Shown here: positions 33,028-42,366 of the stretch, one piece after another | Layout of the letters: each line of letters starts with the position of its first letter | Numbering within the stretch: the first letter of the stretch is position 1 | Origin: Bacillota bacterium | Lineage (GTDB): Bacteria > Bacillota > Clostridia > Acetivibrionales > DTU013 | Reading direction: 5' to 3' | Length of the DNA: 55,826 nucleotides | NCBI GenBank assembly: GCA_023435925.1 | Contig: JAEZLF010000143.1 | Location: 1-55,826 of the forward strand | The notes under the pieces: generated by a model | The model's input: the letters and a program-made list of their open reading frames with translations, nothing else | Told to the model about the DNA's origin: nothing | Database searches by the model: none | Position numbers and translations under genes: made by a program

Positions 33028-34371
33028 TTACTTCCTCAAAACATCTTTAATCTCTTTGTCGGAATCTGCAATAAAGGGCTCTACAGGGTAGTCACCTGTT
33101 AATAGCTTGGCACAATTATCACCCAATATCACACCGATTTTTGAATTCAAAGCCCATGGGAAAATTGTGGTTGTCTTAAAATTCTTAACTTGCTCGGCAT
33201 ATTTCTGAGAAATTGCAGGATATGGCTTATCAGGCTTTGCCCCATCATTCGTTAGTGGATTGGGCATGCCTGCTTTTATCACTCTTCCATTTGCTATTTC
33301 CATTGAAAAAAGACAAGTATATTTTCCGGCGATATCCTTGTACTTTGTATTGGCAGATACGGAATATCCTCCGTCAAACCCTCCACCAGGCCTATTCATC
33401 GTGGTAGCCTGAACTGTATAGTAATCTGCAAGTGGAAAATCCAAATAATCCACCTTATCTCCCATTATAGTTCCAAGAGGCCCTAATGCCCATGAGCCAT
33501 TTATTAGCATTGCAGCCTCTCCGCTTGTAAACTCATGAAAGGCTGTTTCATAATCCGTTATAAAAGCTTTTTTAGCCAGCAGCCCTGCATTTACACATTC
33601 CTGCAGTTGGTATGCGGCTCTGACATATGGTTCTTCAGTAAGACTTCCTTCCCCATTATTTATTCTTATAAGCCCCTGAGGTTCATATCTTGTAATAAAA
33701 TCCTCGTACAGCATAACACCGGGCCAGGTTTCCATAGCAAACAAGGCTAATGGTGTGATTCCCTTAGCCTTGAAGGTTTTTACAGCAGATAAGAACTCGT
33801 TATATTCAGCAGGTACCTTTATTTTGTTGTTCTCAAATAATTCCCTATTGTAAAACAACAGATGGGTAGAGGGCGCCGTACGGGGTACTGCATAGCAGTG
33901 TCCGTCATCTGCCCATAGAAGGTTCTTGTAAAAAGGCAAAATCCTGTCTTCAATTTTTGTTTCCTTCACATATTGATCCAAAGCTATGATATTGCTCGTT
34001 GCTTTGAACAGGTCCATTACGCCTGCCGTTACCTGGATAATATCAGGCAGATTGCCTGACGCTGCATAAATCTTGAGTTTGCTGCTGTCATCCTGAGGCT
34101 GTATGTCAAGTTCAAGCTCTACTTCAGGCATGACTTTTTTTAATTGGGCATATGCATAATCATAAGGCTGCTTTTCATCAACCTCAATGGTATACTGGGT
34201 AAATATCCTAAGCTTTATTCTACCTGCCTGATGAGATATCTCTTCTTGCTTTAGGCTTTGAGCTGCAGTATTATTTGCAGCTGCTTTTGATTGTAGCCCG
34301 CAGCCGGTAAGAAATAAAATGAGAATAATCACTACGATCAAAAAGCATATTTTACTGCGATAGAAGAACAT
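33028..34371 (-). CDS. Extracellular sugar-binding lipoprotein 2 (paralogue)
   Basis: A 447-aa solute-binding lipoprotein with a lipobox FLTGCG and the same binding fold as lipoprotein 1; matching blocks include DLFKATSNIIALDQYVKETK, DGHCYAVPRTAP and NRPGGGFDGGYSVSANT. The start at 34371 follows GGAAGGTGA. It lies 57 bp downstream of the response-regulator gene, so it belongs to the two-component operon rather than to the permeases. It may be a second substrate receptor for the same importer, or a ligand-sensing partner for the membrane kinase. The latter is known for some xylose/ribose sensor systems but is inferred here. Confidence 0.88.
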   Translation of the reverse strand: MFFYRSKICFLIVVIILILFLTGCGLQSKAAANNTAAQSLKQEEISHQAGRIKLRIFTQYTIEVDEKQPYDYAYAQLKKVMPEVELELDIQPQDDSSKLKIYAASGNLPDIIQVTAGVMDLFKATSNIIALDQYVKETKIEDRILPFYKNLLWADDGHCYAVPRTAPSTHLLFYNRELFENNKIKVPAEYNEFLSAVKTFKAKGITPLALFAMETWPGVMLYEDFITRYEPQGLIRINNGEGSLTEEPYVRAAYQLQECVNAGLLAKKAFITDYETAFHEFTSGEAAMLINGSWALGPLGTIMGDKVDYLDFPLADYYTVQATTMNRPGGGFDGGYSVSANTKYKDIAGKYTCLFSMEIANGRVIKAGMPNPLTNDGAKPDKPYPAISQKYAEQVKNFKTTTIFPWALNSKIGVILGDNCAKLLTGDYPVEPFIADSDKEIKDVLRK

Positions 34372-34437
34372 CAAAATCACCTTCCAGAAATGAATTTAGC
34401 TTAATTCCATTTGTCATTAAGTGATGCGAATATCTCT

Positions 34438-36027
34438 TTACCGGTTCTTCATTACTTCATACTCACTTGGGGAAAACCCGAATTTCTTCTTAAAGGATTT
34501 GCTAAAATAGCCTGGGTCATTGTAGCCTATCATTTCAGACACATCCGAAAGTTTTATGTTTCCGCTTCCAATCAATTCCTTTGCTTTTAACAGCCTTATC
34601 TCTACGATGTAATCATTAACCGACATATTCATTTCCTTTTTGAATACTTTTCTTAGGTAACTGGAATTGATGAAAATCGCATTTGCAATACCTTCGACGC
34701 TCAAGTTACTGTCAAAATAATTTTCCTCGATATATTCTCTCACACTATCAAAAATCCTTTTGGATTTTGTATGCCTGCCTTCATCTGAACAAGCCAGAGC
34801 AGTTTCAAAAAGGCCGATTGACCATCTGTGCAGCTCCTCAAGATTTGTCTTACTTTTGATTTCCGAATACGGGTAGAATTCATTCCCGAATACCTGATCC
34901 GTGTTTTTTCCGATTTCGTTAATATACGAAAGGCATAGGGAAACCAGCCCCATCACAATAACAAGTACATATTCAAAGGAGAGCTTTCTGTCTCTGATAA
35001 ACTTAAAAACGTCATCGAGCAGGCTTACAACATCCTCACTGTCGCTGGTTCGCAAAGCAAGTATCAGCTTCTCATTTATCTCATTCGGGTATAACCCTAT
35101 ACTCATGCTTTCGTTGCCAAGGCTTGATAAAGGTATGACTTTGTTGTCTGCTGCAACCAGCTTGTTTTGAAGGGCAATAAGAGACTCGATGTAGGAATTT
35201 CTTATAGTCTTTATTCCTTTTACCGGATTACCTATACCTATAGTAATGGTAAAGTTAAGGTATTTTTTTACAAGTTCAACAGCTCTTTGGTACATTTCTA
35301 TATAACTATTTTCCGGATCTTCGCTGTCTGGCTCAATTACGGATATAATTCTTCCTTCCGGCCCGTTAAAAGAAAAATGATTGTTTTTAATACTCATAAT
35401 TTCACTGATTATATTAGAAACAGCAAATTTCCAAAGCAGGATCTCACTAGCATCATTCCACATGCTGTACATGTTGTCGATCTCAATACTGGCTACAACA
35501 AAACCATTGTTCTTGGGGTATATACTAAAATGTTCGAGCTGTGTAACGATTTCCTCCTCACCGGCTATCAGTTCACAGCTAATCAAAAGATTGAGAAATC
35601 TTTCTCTCATATGATTGTAATTGTTTTTCTCCTGATCTTTTTCGTACTGCAGCTTCTGAAGGTTTCCCCTTATCTTGAGAAGCGTAATAAGAAGCTCTTC
35701 CTTATCAAAAGGCTTTAGGATATAATCAACAACACCTAGCTTGACGGCCTTTCTGGCATATTCAAATTCACTATGCCCTGTAATTAATATGATAGACATA
35801 TCATTGCCAAGCTCATTTACTTTTTCAACTAGTCCTAGTCCATCCAAAAAGGGCATGTTTATGTCCACAAGTGCAATATCCGGTTTTTTTTCCTTTATCA
35901 TTTCCAAAGCCTCTAAACCGTTTCTTGCTTCGCCGCAGATTTTGAACCCATAGTGCTCCCAGTCAAGCAGATTTCTCATATATTCCCTGAATATTACCTC
36001 GTCATCAGCAATTATTATTTTAAACAC
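34438..36027 (-). CDS. AraC-family response regulator (YesN-like)
   Basis: A 529-aa regulator. The receiver domain has DDE at 8-10, the phospho-acceptor D55 in ALVDINMPFLDG and the conserved lysine in ILKPFDKEEL. A middle region of about 280 residues links to the C-terminal double helix-turn-helix AraC domain (SVEGIANAIFINSSYLRKVFKKE, then KLSDVSEMIGYNDPGYFSKSFKKKFGFSPSEY). Such regulators activate sugar-uptake operons. The start overlaps the kinase stop by 8 nt. The likely target is the direct-repeat promoter at 32885-32944. Confidence 0.92.
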   Translation of the reverse strand: MFKIIIADDEVIFREYMRNLLDWEHYGFKICGEARNGLEALEMIKEKKPDIALVDINMPFLDGLGLVEKVNELGNDMSIILITGHSEFEYARKAVKLGVVDYILKPFDKEELLITLLKIRGNLQKLQYEKDQEKNNYNHMRERFLNLLISCELIAGEEEIVTQLEHFSIYPKNNGFVVASIEIDNMYSMWNDASEILLWKFAVSNIISEIMSIKNNHFSFNGPEGRIISVIEPDSEDPENSYIEMYQRAVELVKKYLNFTITIGIGNPVKGIKTIRNSYIESLIALQNKLVAADNKVIPLSSLGNESMSIGLYPNEINEKLILALRTSDSEDVVSLLDDVFKFIRDRKLSFEYVLVIVMGLVSLCLSYINEIGKNTDQVFGNEFYPYSEIKSKTNLEELHRWSIGLFETALACSDEGRHTKSKRIFDSVREYIEENYFDSNLSVEGIANAIFINSSYLRKVFKKEMNMSVNDYIVEIRLLKAKELIGSGNIKLSDVSEMIGYNDPGYFSKSFKKKFGFSPSEYEVMKNR

Positions 36028-37813
36028 CTGCAGGACTTCCTCCCTTCCTTTTTGGAATCCGTATTGTCACGATAGTCCATTGGCCTACAATACTCTCAAC
36101 CTTCATACCATATTTTTCTCCAAAATAAAGCTTAATTCTCTCATTTACACTTATCAGACCAAAGGACTGCCTGGATACATTATTTTCTTCGAAAATTTCT
36201 CTGAGCTTTTCTTCTTCGATCCCAACGCCATCATCGGTTATTCTGATGATTACTTCCCCATTCTCAGTAAAGCTTTCAATCAGAAGCTTTCCAAAGCTTT
36301 CCTTTAATTTTAAGCCATGATAAATCGAGTTCTCAACAATCGGCTGAATCGTAAGCTTGGGTATTTCAAAACATGCTGCTTCTTCATCAGCCTTGATTTC
36401 ATAATCAAATATATCCGCATACCTGACTTTTTGTATTGAAAGGTAATTTTCAACATTTTTCAGCTCTTCTTCTATTGTAATTATTTCCTTTCCCTTGCTA
36501 AGTGCAATCCTGTAGAAATCAGCGAGGTTCTTCGTGGTGCATTGCGCTTCGTTGTTCCTGCCCATACTGCTGAAAATATATATAAGATCAAGAGAATTAT
36601 ATAAAAAGTGAGGTTTGATTTGGGCCTGTATCAATGCGAGCTCATATTCCCTCTTTTTCTTTTGCTCGTCCTTTACCTTGTCCAAAAGCTCCCTTATCCT
36701 TTCAAGCATGGAATTAAAGCCTGAAGCCAGCATACCGATCTCATCATTTGAATTTACATCGATCTGAATATCAAGGCTTCCATCCGTTACCCTCTGCATT
36801 TTTTTCGTTAACTTTACGATGGGCTTTGCTATAAGATTGGAAAGAATACTTCCACCGAGAATAGCAATTGCAAGACAGGTTAATCCAATCCACATTGTTA
36901 TTATAGAAAGCTTTCTTATTTCAGACGTTGTCTGCGTCAAATCTGTCTGGTTTACAAGCGTCCAGTTCATCCTTTCGATCGGAGCAGTTGTAATCAAGGT
37001 TTCGATACCATCAATTTCTACCTTTACTTGGTTATGAAAGTTTGAGCCTGTTATCAAACTTGTAAGCTCCTGTGATTTTGCATAAAACAACTCACTTTTA
37101 TCTTTTGAAGAAATAATGATACCCTTCTCGTCCGTAATAAAATAACTGCTGCCTTTTGATGATTCCAGTCTGTCATAAATTGAAGAAACTGTATTTTCGT
37201 TAATATTTATAATCAAAGCGCCAAGCATTTCTCCGCCATTGAGATCCAATATCTTTTTACCCATTGTTAGCAATGTCGTATTTTTCTCTTTGCCCTCAGT
37301 ATTTCTATGCATAGGAAACCAGATACTCACTCCGTTGGAATCATTAATTTTTTTCAATGCTTCGTTTATATATTCAGTCTCCAAACTACTGCTTGAATTT
37401 TGGCTTGCAAAATATATTTCATTTTTAGAATCTATGAATGCTGCCGATTCTACTTCTGGAAAAATAACAAGGGCATAATTCAGAATATATAATATCTCTC
37501 TGCGTTTTTCAAATGCAAAGGCCTCATTGCCATCCGTTACTGAAAACATACGTTTTATGGTGTCATTATTGATATCTTTCACGATAATATTAGCGCAGCT
37601 TTGGGAATTTGAAATTAAACTGTTTAATCTGGTCTGGATAAGACTGGAATCGTCTTGTACATTAATAAATGCTTTTTTAATGATTTCCTCAGTAAATATA
37701 TAGTTTGTAATCAAGCCAAGAATTAATAGAGGAAAAATAATCAATGGAATATAAATAATGATGATTTTATACCGAATTAAAATGTTTCGGAATAATGATT
37801 TTATATATTCCAT
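36020..37813 (-). CDS. Membrane sensor histidine kinase (YesM-like)
   Basis: About 597 aa. TM1 is residues 15-37, followed by an extracellular sensor domain (about 40-300), TM2 at 303-327 and HAMP at 328-380 (PIVKLTKKMQRVTDGSLDIQ). The His_kinase domain has the phospho-acceptor H402 in QIKPHFLYNSLDLIY, and the ATPase has QPIVENSIYHGLK and DDGVGIEEEKL. The start at 37813 follows GGAGA; earlier in-frame ATGs lack a ribosome-binding site. It is the first gene after the prkA 5' junction, so any read-through from prkA would transcribe it; the 200-bp gap must otherwise hold its promoter. Confidence 0.92.
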   Translation of the reverse strand: MEYIKSLFRNILIRYKIIIIYIPLIIFPLLILGLITNYIFTEEIIKKAFINVQDDSSLIQTRLNSLISNSQSCANIIVKDINNDTIKRMFSVTDGNEAFAFEKRREILYILNYALVIFPEVESAAFIDSKNEIYFASQNSSSSLETEYINEALKKINDSNGVSIWFPMHRNTEGKEKNTTLLTMGKKILDLNGGEMLGALIININENTVSSIYDRLESSKGSSYFITDEKGIIISSKDKSELFYAKSQELTSLITGSNFHNQVKVEIDGIETLITTAPIERMNWTLVNQTDLTQTTSEIRKLSIITMWIGLTCLAIAILGGSILSNLIAKPIVKLTKKMQRVTDGSLDIQIDVNSNDEIGMLASGFNSMLERIRELLDKVKDEQKKKREYELALIQAQIKPHFLYNSLDLIYIFSSMGRNNEAQCTTKNLADFYRIALSKGKEIITIEEELKNVENYLSIQKVRYADIFDYEIKADEEAACFEIPKLTIQPIVENSIYHGLKLKESFGKLLIESFTENGEVIIRITDDGVGIEEEKLREIFEENNVSRQSFGLISVNERIKLYFGEKYGMKVESIVGQWTIVTIRIPKRKGGSPAGV

Positions 37814-38011
37814 ACTCAATTCTCCAAATTCTACTATTTTTCGGCATGGTGTATCCACTTTTAATTATGTTAACACTATTTGCTATATAATTCAAATACA
37901 TTCATAACTAATTATTTTTTGCCGATATTTCCAGACAATTTGAAGGTTTTGGATTTCATTTACTGTCAATATTAATAATTATTATTATGGCATCCCAACT
38001 GTAAAATCTAT

Positions 38012-38722
38012 TCAGCCAATCGGTAAATTTAGAACCTTATTTGCCAATACCGTCGTATCCTGATTATTTGGGTCAACAGGAGGCACGACTCCAATACCTT
38101 TTCTGGACCGAATCGAGAAGTTCACCTGTTCCACCGGAAAATTTTCATAAACGCCATTGTATTCATGCTTCAACCTGTATCTGCAAACCGGACAAAGATC
38201 CCCTTCAATCCTTACACCCAGCAAAGCTTCAAAATCTTTACGAAGATGCTTTGGAACAAGGTGCAGAGGCTCCTCCCGCATTGGACAGCCCTTTAGCGCA
38301 TAGATAACACTGCTGTTTTCGAGAGCTTTTTTCAATGCTTCCATGAGGGACGACTTACCTGACCCTACCGGTCCTACAAGATACAATACCTGCCTTGCTT
38401 CTTCCCCCGCCATCGCCGCAGAGTGGAAGTATCTTACAATTTTCATGACCGTTTTATCTATCCCGTAAAAATCCTTGAAAAACTGATATTTCTTTATAAC
38501 ATCATTTCCGTATAGTCTTCTTAGCCTTGGATGTTCATCTGTTTTTACTACTTCCACACCGGCTTCCGTTATCAGCCTAAATAGTCTTTGATGAGCAAGA
38601 ATAGCCAGCTCCGGTTCTCTTTTCACCAAAATGGCATATTCAAGAAACGTCCCCTCGAAACCTCTTTTTGCTCTCTCTTGTCGATCTCTTTGAATAATCC
38701 CGGTAAGTTCGTGTTCACCCAT
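38012..38722 (-). CDS. prkA: prkA, 5' segment of a split gene (residues 1-226 plus 10 element-derived codons)
   Basis: The N-terminal third of PrkA: GFEGTFLEYAILVKREPELA, HPRLRRLYGNDVIKKY, Walker A GPVGSGKS at 117-124, the CPVCRYRLKHEY zinc-like motif and FSIRSRKGIGVVPPVDPNNQDTTVL. After L226 the frame enters the element and stops after A-N-K-V-L-N-L-P-I-G. The AAA+ domain is therefore cut, and this product alone should be inactive. GGAGGATAAAACG precedes the ATG. A possible sigma-E-like promoter (GAATTTT, 14 bp, AATATAAT, 38746-38774) lies 24 bp upstream; this is suggestive only. prkA is a mother-cell gene in Bacillus. Confidence 0.95.
   Translation of the reverse strand: MGEHELTGIIQRDRQERAKRGFEGTFLEYAILVKREPELAILAHQRLFRLITEAGVEVVKTDEHPRLRRLYGNDVIKKYQFFKDFYGIDKTVMKIVRYFHSAAMAGEEARQVLYLVGPVGSGKSSLMEALKKALENSSVIYALKGCPMREEPLHLVPKHLRKDFEALLGVRIEGDLCPVCRYRLKHEYNGVYENFPVEQVNFSIRSRKGIGVVPPVDPNNQDTTVLANKVLNLPIG
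38045..38050 (-). other. Attachment core at the prkA 5' junction
   Basis: The minus-strand junction reads GATACGACG-GTATTG-GCAAATAAGG. GTATTG aligns with GTTTTA at 27646-27651. The prkA frame is preserved across the shared GT. Flanking dyad symmetry is weak by eye, as is common for large serine recombinase sites. Confidence 0.8.
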
Positions 38723-38878
38723 CGTTTTATCCTCCTCATCATTACATTATATTAGCTGCTTTTTGTTAAAATTCCTTAGGGACTACCAGTTTCCCTTATT
38801 CCATTTTTTACTTAAGGAAAGCTTCTTGTCCGGATGTTACAATAGAATGGCATAATGAATAATCTCAGGAGGGCCGGT

Positions 38879-40306
38879 ATGATCAGATCAAGAACATTCG
38901 ACAAAACCATCCTTTCAATCCTCAGTATGGTAACAGGAATCCTGCTATTTCTATCCTCCTTTTCTTTCATGCTCAATAGCATATTTTTTAACAGTGAATT
39001 TCAGAAGGAAGCTGTGAGCAAGCTTGGTATTGGTGGATATGTCATTCATCTTGCCGATGAGATGTCATCCGAGGACGGACTTTTACAGAATAAGACCGTA
39101 CACGTATTTGGCGACATTGTTACCTCCGATTTAATCAACAGGAATGTACAATCACTTATTGACGGTCTGATTCAATATTTTAAGGGTAATACGAATACAT
39201 TACCGGATATTCACCTTCCGGACTTTACGGATAACGCCGGTGTTGCACGCGGTTTCGACATCGATGAAGGATATCCGGAGAAGATTAATCTTCATGGTCT
39301 GCTTATGATGTTGGGCGAGCCTCGCATCACAGATATCATACTTGTCATCAATCTTTTCCAGTTCATACTTTCACAGATTCCCTACCTTTGCTTTTTTATC
39401 ATGACGATGTTCTGCACCATGATGTTTCACAAATCAGCTGCTCCTACTGAAATTTGTATTCGTATCCAATTCACTGCGGCGGTTTATACTATTTTATGCG
39501 TGTCCTCCGGTTTTTTGATTCAGCTTCTTTTATATTTACAGTCACTCAATTATTTTTCGTTCGATCATATGCCGGAATTCGTTTCTGGCAGAGTACTGAG
39601 TGGTTACATCACCTATTGTGCCAATTCCCTTTCTGCTCAGCTTATCGTTTCCGGTATTATACTATTTGGTGGTGTATACTCTGCAATTTTTTTTCTGAAA
39701 AGGAGCAACCAAAAGTCATTCAGCCATCCATCGATTGTTATTTGTTATTTCAAGCCTGTATTTCAGCGTGCGACCTCAAGCTACATAAAGCATACCGGAC
39801 TTTTGACAAAAAAAGCCGCCGTTACCACGCTGCTGATTATCACCCTTCTGACAATCGGCTTTCATTTGCAGGTTCATTTAATGTTTCAGAATTTCTCAGA
39901 CCGTAATCTAAGCCAGGCCGTTGCGTTTATATATGGGACGAACCCCTTTTATCAAGTAATTGATGCCAGAAATGATCAGGTTTATTTATTACATGTGAAA
40001 GTATCCGACAAAATGTCAGGCCAGCCTGTTGAAGGTTTGACAATCCGTGTGTCTAATCGTGATAAAAATGATTTTGAATACATAGAATACTGTACTGATG
40101 CCGAAGGCTCTGCGATTTTTTCACTCGACCAAGCTGGTTTTAAGCTCATGCTGTATCCAGATGGACTAGCGTACAATCGTCCACAATGGCTGTCCTATGA
40201 ATTTGAGATGACAAAACCCGGTATGGAAGAGCTTCAAGTCGTACTTGATATGCAGGCCGACGGATCAGTTTATATACAAGATACGTTCATGCAGTACGTC
40301 CCATAA
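38879..40306 (+). CDS. Multi-pass membrane protein of unknown function with C-terminal Ig-like/carboxypeptidase-regulatory-like region
   Basis: About 475 aa and not recognised. The start at 38879 follows AGGAGGG. A first hydrophobic helix (about 10-40) is followed by an outside domain of roughly 110 residues (VTSDLINRNVQSLIDGLIQYF), then four to five membrane segments (about 150-330). The exported C-terminal domain, KVSDKMSGQPVEGLTIRVSNRD..EYCTDAEGSAIFSL, resembles a carboxypeptidase regulatory-like beta sandwich. It is divergent from prkA with 156 bp between starts, a region that holds both promoters. Its position next to sporulation genes is the only functional hint. Confidence 0.65.
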   Translation: MIRSRTFDKTILSILSMVTGILLFLSSFSFMLNSIFFNSEFQKEAVSKLGIGGYVIHLADEMSSEDGLLQNKTVHVFGDIVTSDLINRNVQSLIDGLIQYFKGNTNTLPDIHLPDFTDNAGVARGFDIDEGYPEKINLHGLLMMLGEPRITDIILVINLFQFILSQIPYLCFFIMTMFCTMMFHKSAAPTEICIRIQFTAAVYTILCVSSGFLIQLLLYLQSLNYFSFDHMPEFVSGRVLSGYITYCANSLSAQLIVSGIILFGGVYSAIFFLKRSNQKSFSHPSIVICYFKPVFQRATSSYIKHTGLLTKKAAVTTLLIITLLTIGFHLQVHLMFQNFSDRNLSQAVAFIYGTNPFYQVIDARNDQVYLLHVKVSDKMSGQPVEGLTIRVSNRDKNDFEYIEYCTDAEGSAIFSLDQAGFKLMLYPDGLAYNRPQWLSYEFEMTKPGMEELQVVLDMQADGSVYIQDTFMQYVP

Positions 40307-40340
40307 AGAAATGCCTGTATATAACCTGCTTGTGATCTGC

Positions 40341-41153
40341 TCATATCTTGGTAATAAATTCAGTAATATCCGGAAATTCAGCGCAAAATACAGTTACTGC
40401 CTTTCCGGCAATATTCACTCTATTTCCATTGACTGTTACCTTCAGTATCCCGCCTCGTTTGGAATTCTGATAAGCCGTAAAGGTCCTTTTCCCAAGCCTC
40501 CTTTCCCAATACGGAGCAAGACAGCAATGCGCCGAACCAGTGACAGGGTCCTCTGGGATCCCGGCTCCGGGTGCAAAAAACCTGGATACAAAGTCAAATC
40601 CCAAATTAGCGGAACGGCTTGTAACAATCACACCCCGTGCATCAAGCCCTTTGAGCACCTCAATATCAGGCTTAAGCTCATGAACAACTTCCTCATTTTC
40701 TACTTCTACAATGTAGTCCATCCTGTTTCTACCCGTATAAAGGATCGGCACACCCAGGGATAATTCAATTTCCTTAGGTGTTTTAACTGGAGTATCCTCC
40801 TCTATCGGAAAATCCAGTATAATATCATCTTTATCCTTTTTGGCAGTAAGTTTTCCGCTCCTGGTGAAGAAAATTGCATCAGCTTTGTGATCCAGCAAAC
40901 CGGTTTCCCATAGTATATGCGCACTTGCCAGCGTTGCATGGCCGCACAGGTCAACCTCCTCCTCCGGTGTAAACCATCGGAGATTGAATCCGTCCGCCTC
41001 CCTGTAGAGAAAAGCTGTTTCCGACAGGTTCATTTCCATGGCGATATCCTGCATCCACTTCTCGTGGGCCGGCTTGGACAGGATACAGACTCCGGCAGGA
41101 TTTCCTTTGAATATGACGTCTGTAAACGCATCTACCTGATAAACCTTCATCAT
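40341..41153 (-). CDS. PhzF-family isomerase/epimerase-like protein
   Basis: A 270-aa protein of the PhzF/diaminopimelate-epimerase-like fold. The N-terminal YQVDAFTDVIFKGNPAGVC, the catalytic-glutamate segment NLSETAFL, the DLCGHATLASAHIL motif and the C-terminal EDPVTGSAHCCLAPYW are diagnostic. Physiological substrates of most family members, outside phenazine synthesis, are unknown, and no phenazine genes are nearby. GGAGGATC precedes tandem ATGs, so either of the first two may be used. Confidence 0.9.
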   Translation of the reverse strand: MMKVYQVDAFTDVIFKGNPAGVCILSKPAHEKWMQDIAMEMNLSETAFLYREADGFNLRWFTPEEEVDLCGHATLASAHILWETGLLDHKADAIFFTRSGKLTAKKDKDDIILDFPIEEDTPVKTPKEIELSLGVPILYTGRNRMDYIVEVENEEVVHELKPDIEVLKGLDARGVIVTSRSANLGFDFVSRFFAPGAGIPEDPVTGSAHCCLAPYWERRLGKRTFTAYQNSKRGGILKVTVNGNRVNIAGKAVTVFCAEFPDITEFITKI

Positions 41154-41298
41154 GATCCTCCTACCAATTTTTTAAACATTATTCTACAAAATCCATGTAA
41201 AATCCTTTTTTACATAGCCCTCGTTATAAACATTGGTGTTTGAATTCCTGTCGCAGAGGTATATATTCGCAAAGTAGAAAAGCAAAGAGGTGATCTTT

Positions 41299-42366
41299 AT
41301 GAATGTATTTTCCATTATCATGGCCGGAGGCGGCGGAACAAGGTTCTGGCCTCTTTCAAGGCAGTGCAGGCCAAAGCAGCTGCTAAATCTGGGCGGAAGC
41401 GATGCCATGATCAATGAAACCATAAAGAGAAATGCAGCTGTCATTTCTTATAATAATACTTTTATCGTAACGAACCAATCCCAGAGTGAAATACTGAAAG
41501 AAATATTATTAGAAGGCGTCCCTCGTGAAAATGTTTTATCGGAGCCTGTCGGGAGAAATACTACAGCCTGCATCGCATATGCCGCATCTAAGATACACAA
41601 GCGATATGGAGACAGCATTATTTCCATTTTTCCTTCCGATGCTTATATTAACAAGGAAGAAGAATACCTCAATGTTCTTGTCCGAGCTATTAAATTTGCT
41701 GAAGAAAATGATTCTTTTATTACACTGGGTATTCGCCCTGCCTTTGCTGCAACCGGATACGGATATATTAAGTACAGCCCTCACGACCGGCATGAAGGTA
41801 TTTGCTTCGTCGAAGAATTTATTGAAAAACCAAATTCTGAAAAAGCAAAGCTTTACTTGAATTCGGGGAATTATCTCTGGAACAGCGGCATTCTGGTTTG
41901 CCGTACCGGTGTCATACTTGACAATATCCGTAGATTTTTGCCGAAGCTTTACAAGCAGATTGAAACCTTAAGTGAGTATTATGATACCGTACAGGAAACT
42001 GAAATGCTTAACACCATATATCCTCTTTTGCAGAGTGTATCCGTAGACTATGGAATCCTGGAACGCAGTGATGATGTGATGGTAATACCCGGAGATTTTG
42101 GCTGGAATGATGTGGGATCGTGGGATATGCTGGGCGTTGTCTTCCCTCCTGATAAAAATGGCAACATTGTTAAAGCGGAGCACGTAGGCATCGATACGAA
42201 AAACACCATCGTCTATGGAAATTCGCTGATTGCAACCGTCGGTGTGGAAGATATGATTATCATAAAAACAGACGACGCCTTGCTGATTTGTCCCAAGTCC
42301 AGAGCACAGGAAGTAAAAGACATTGTAGAACTGCTGAAGGACAGCGGAAAGCTCCAGTATGTATAA
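41299..42366 (+). CDS. manC: Mannose-1-phosphate guanylyltransferase
   Basis: Makes GDP-mannose from mannose 1-phosphate and GTP. The 355-aa protein has the pyrophosphorylase signature MAGGGGTRFWPLSR, the PKQLLNL segment, LSEPVGRNTTACIAYAA, the FPSDAYI metal site, FVEKPN-type FIEKPN and GDFGWNDVGSWD. It lacks the C-terminal isomerase domain of bifunctional ManC/AlgA proteins. The start at 41299 follows AGAGGTGAT. It lies next to, but on the opposite strand from, the polysaccharide operon, whose dehydrogenase resembles GDP-mannose dehydrogenases. Confidence 0.93.
   Translation: MNVFSIIMAGGGGTRFWPLSRQCRPKQLLNLGGSDAMINETIKRNAAVISYNNTFIVTNQSQSEILKEILLEGVPRENVLSEPVGRNTTACIAYAASKIHKRYGDSIISIFPSDAYINKEEEYLNVLVRAIKFAEENDSFITLGIRPAFAATGYGYIKYSPHDRHEGICFVEEFIEKPNSEKAKLYLNSGNYLWNSGILVCRTGVILDNIRRFLPKLYKQIETLSEYYDTVQETEMLNTIYPLLQSVSVDYGILERSDDVMVIPGDFGWNDVGSWDMLGVVFPPDKNGNIVKAEHVGIDTKNTIVYGNSLIATVGVEDMIIIKTDDALLICPKSRAQEVKDIVELLKDSGKLQYV

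Larger units (their letters stand above)
27650..38048. mobile_element. 10.4-kb skin-like intervening element inside prkA
   Basis: The DNA between the two prkA segments is 10,399 bp if crossover is at the shared GT. Removing it joins codons GAT ACG ACG to GTT TTA ATA GGC in frame, giving Q-D-T-T-V-L-I-G-S-V-D; in Bacillus PrkA the same place reads Q-D-I-T-E-L-I-G-S-I-D, so no residue is gained or lost. The element carries, all on the minus strand, a sensor kinase, an AraC-type response regulator, two sugar-binding lipoproteins, two permeases, a small unknown protein and a large serine recombinase. No phage structural, replication or conjugation genes are seen. The single-orientation, compact cargo between precise ends shows one integration unit. 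Whether excision occurs, and when, is not shown by sequence. Confidence 0.9.

Noticed and set aside
27650..38048. Prophage or conjugative element in prkA
   Set aside because: No capsid, tail, lysis, replication, relaxase or type IV secretion genes are visible in the 10.4 kb.
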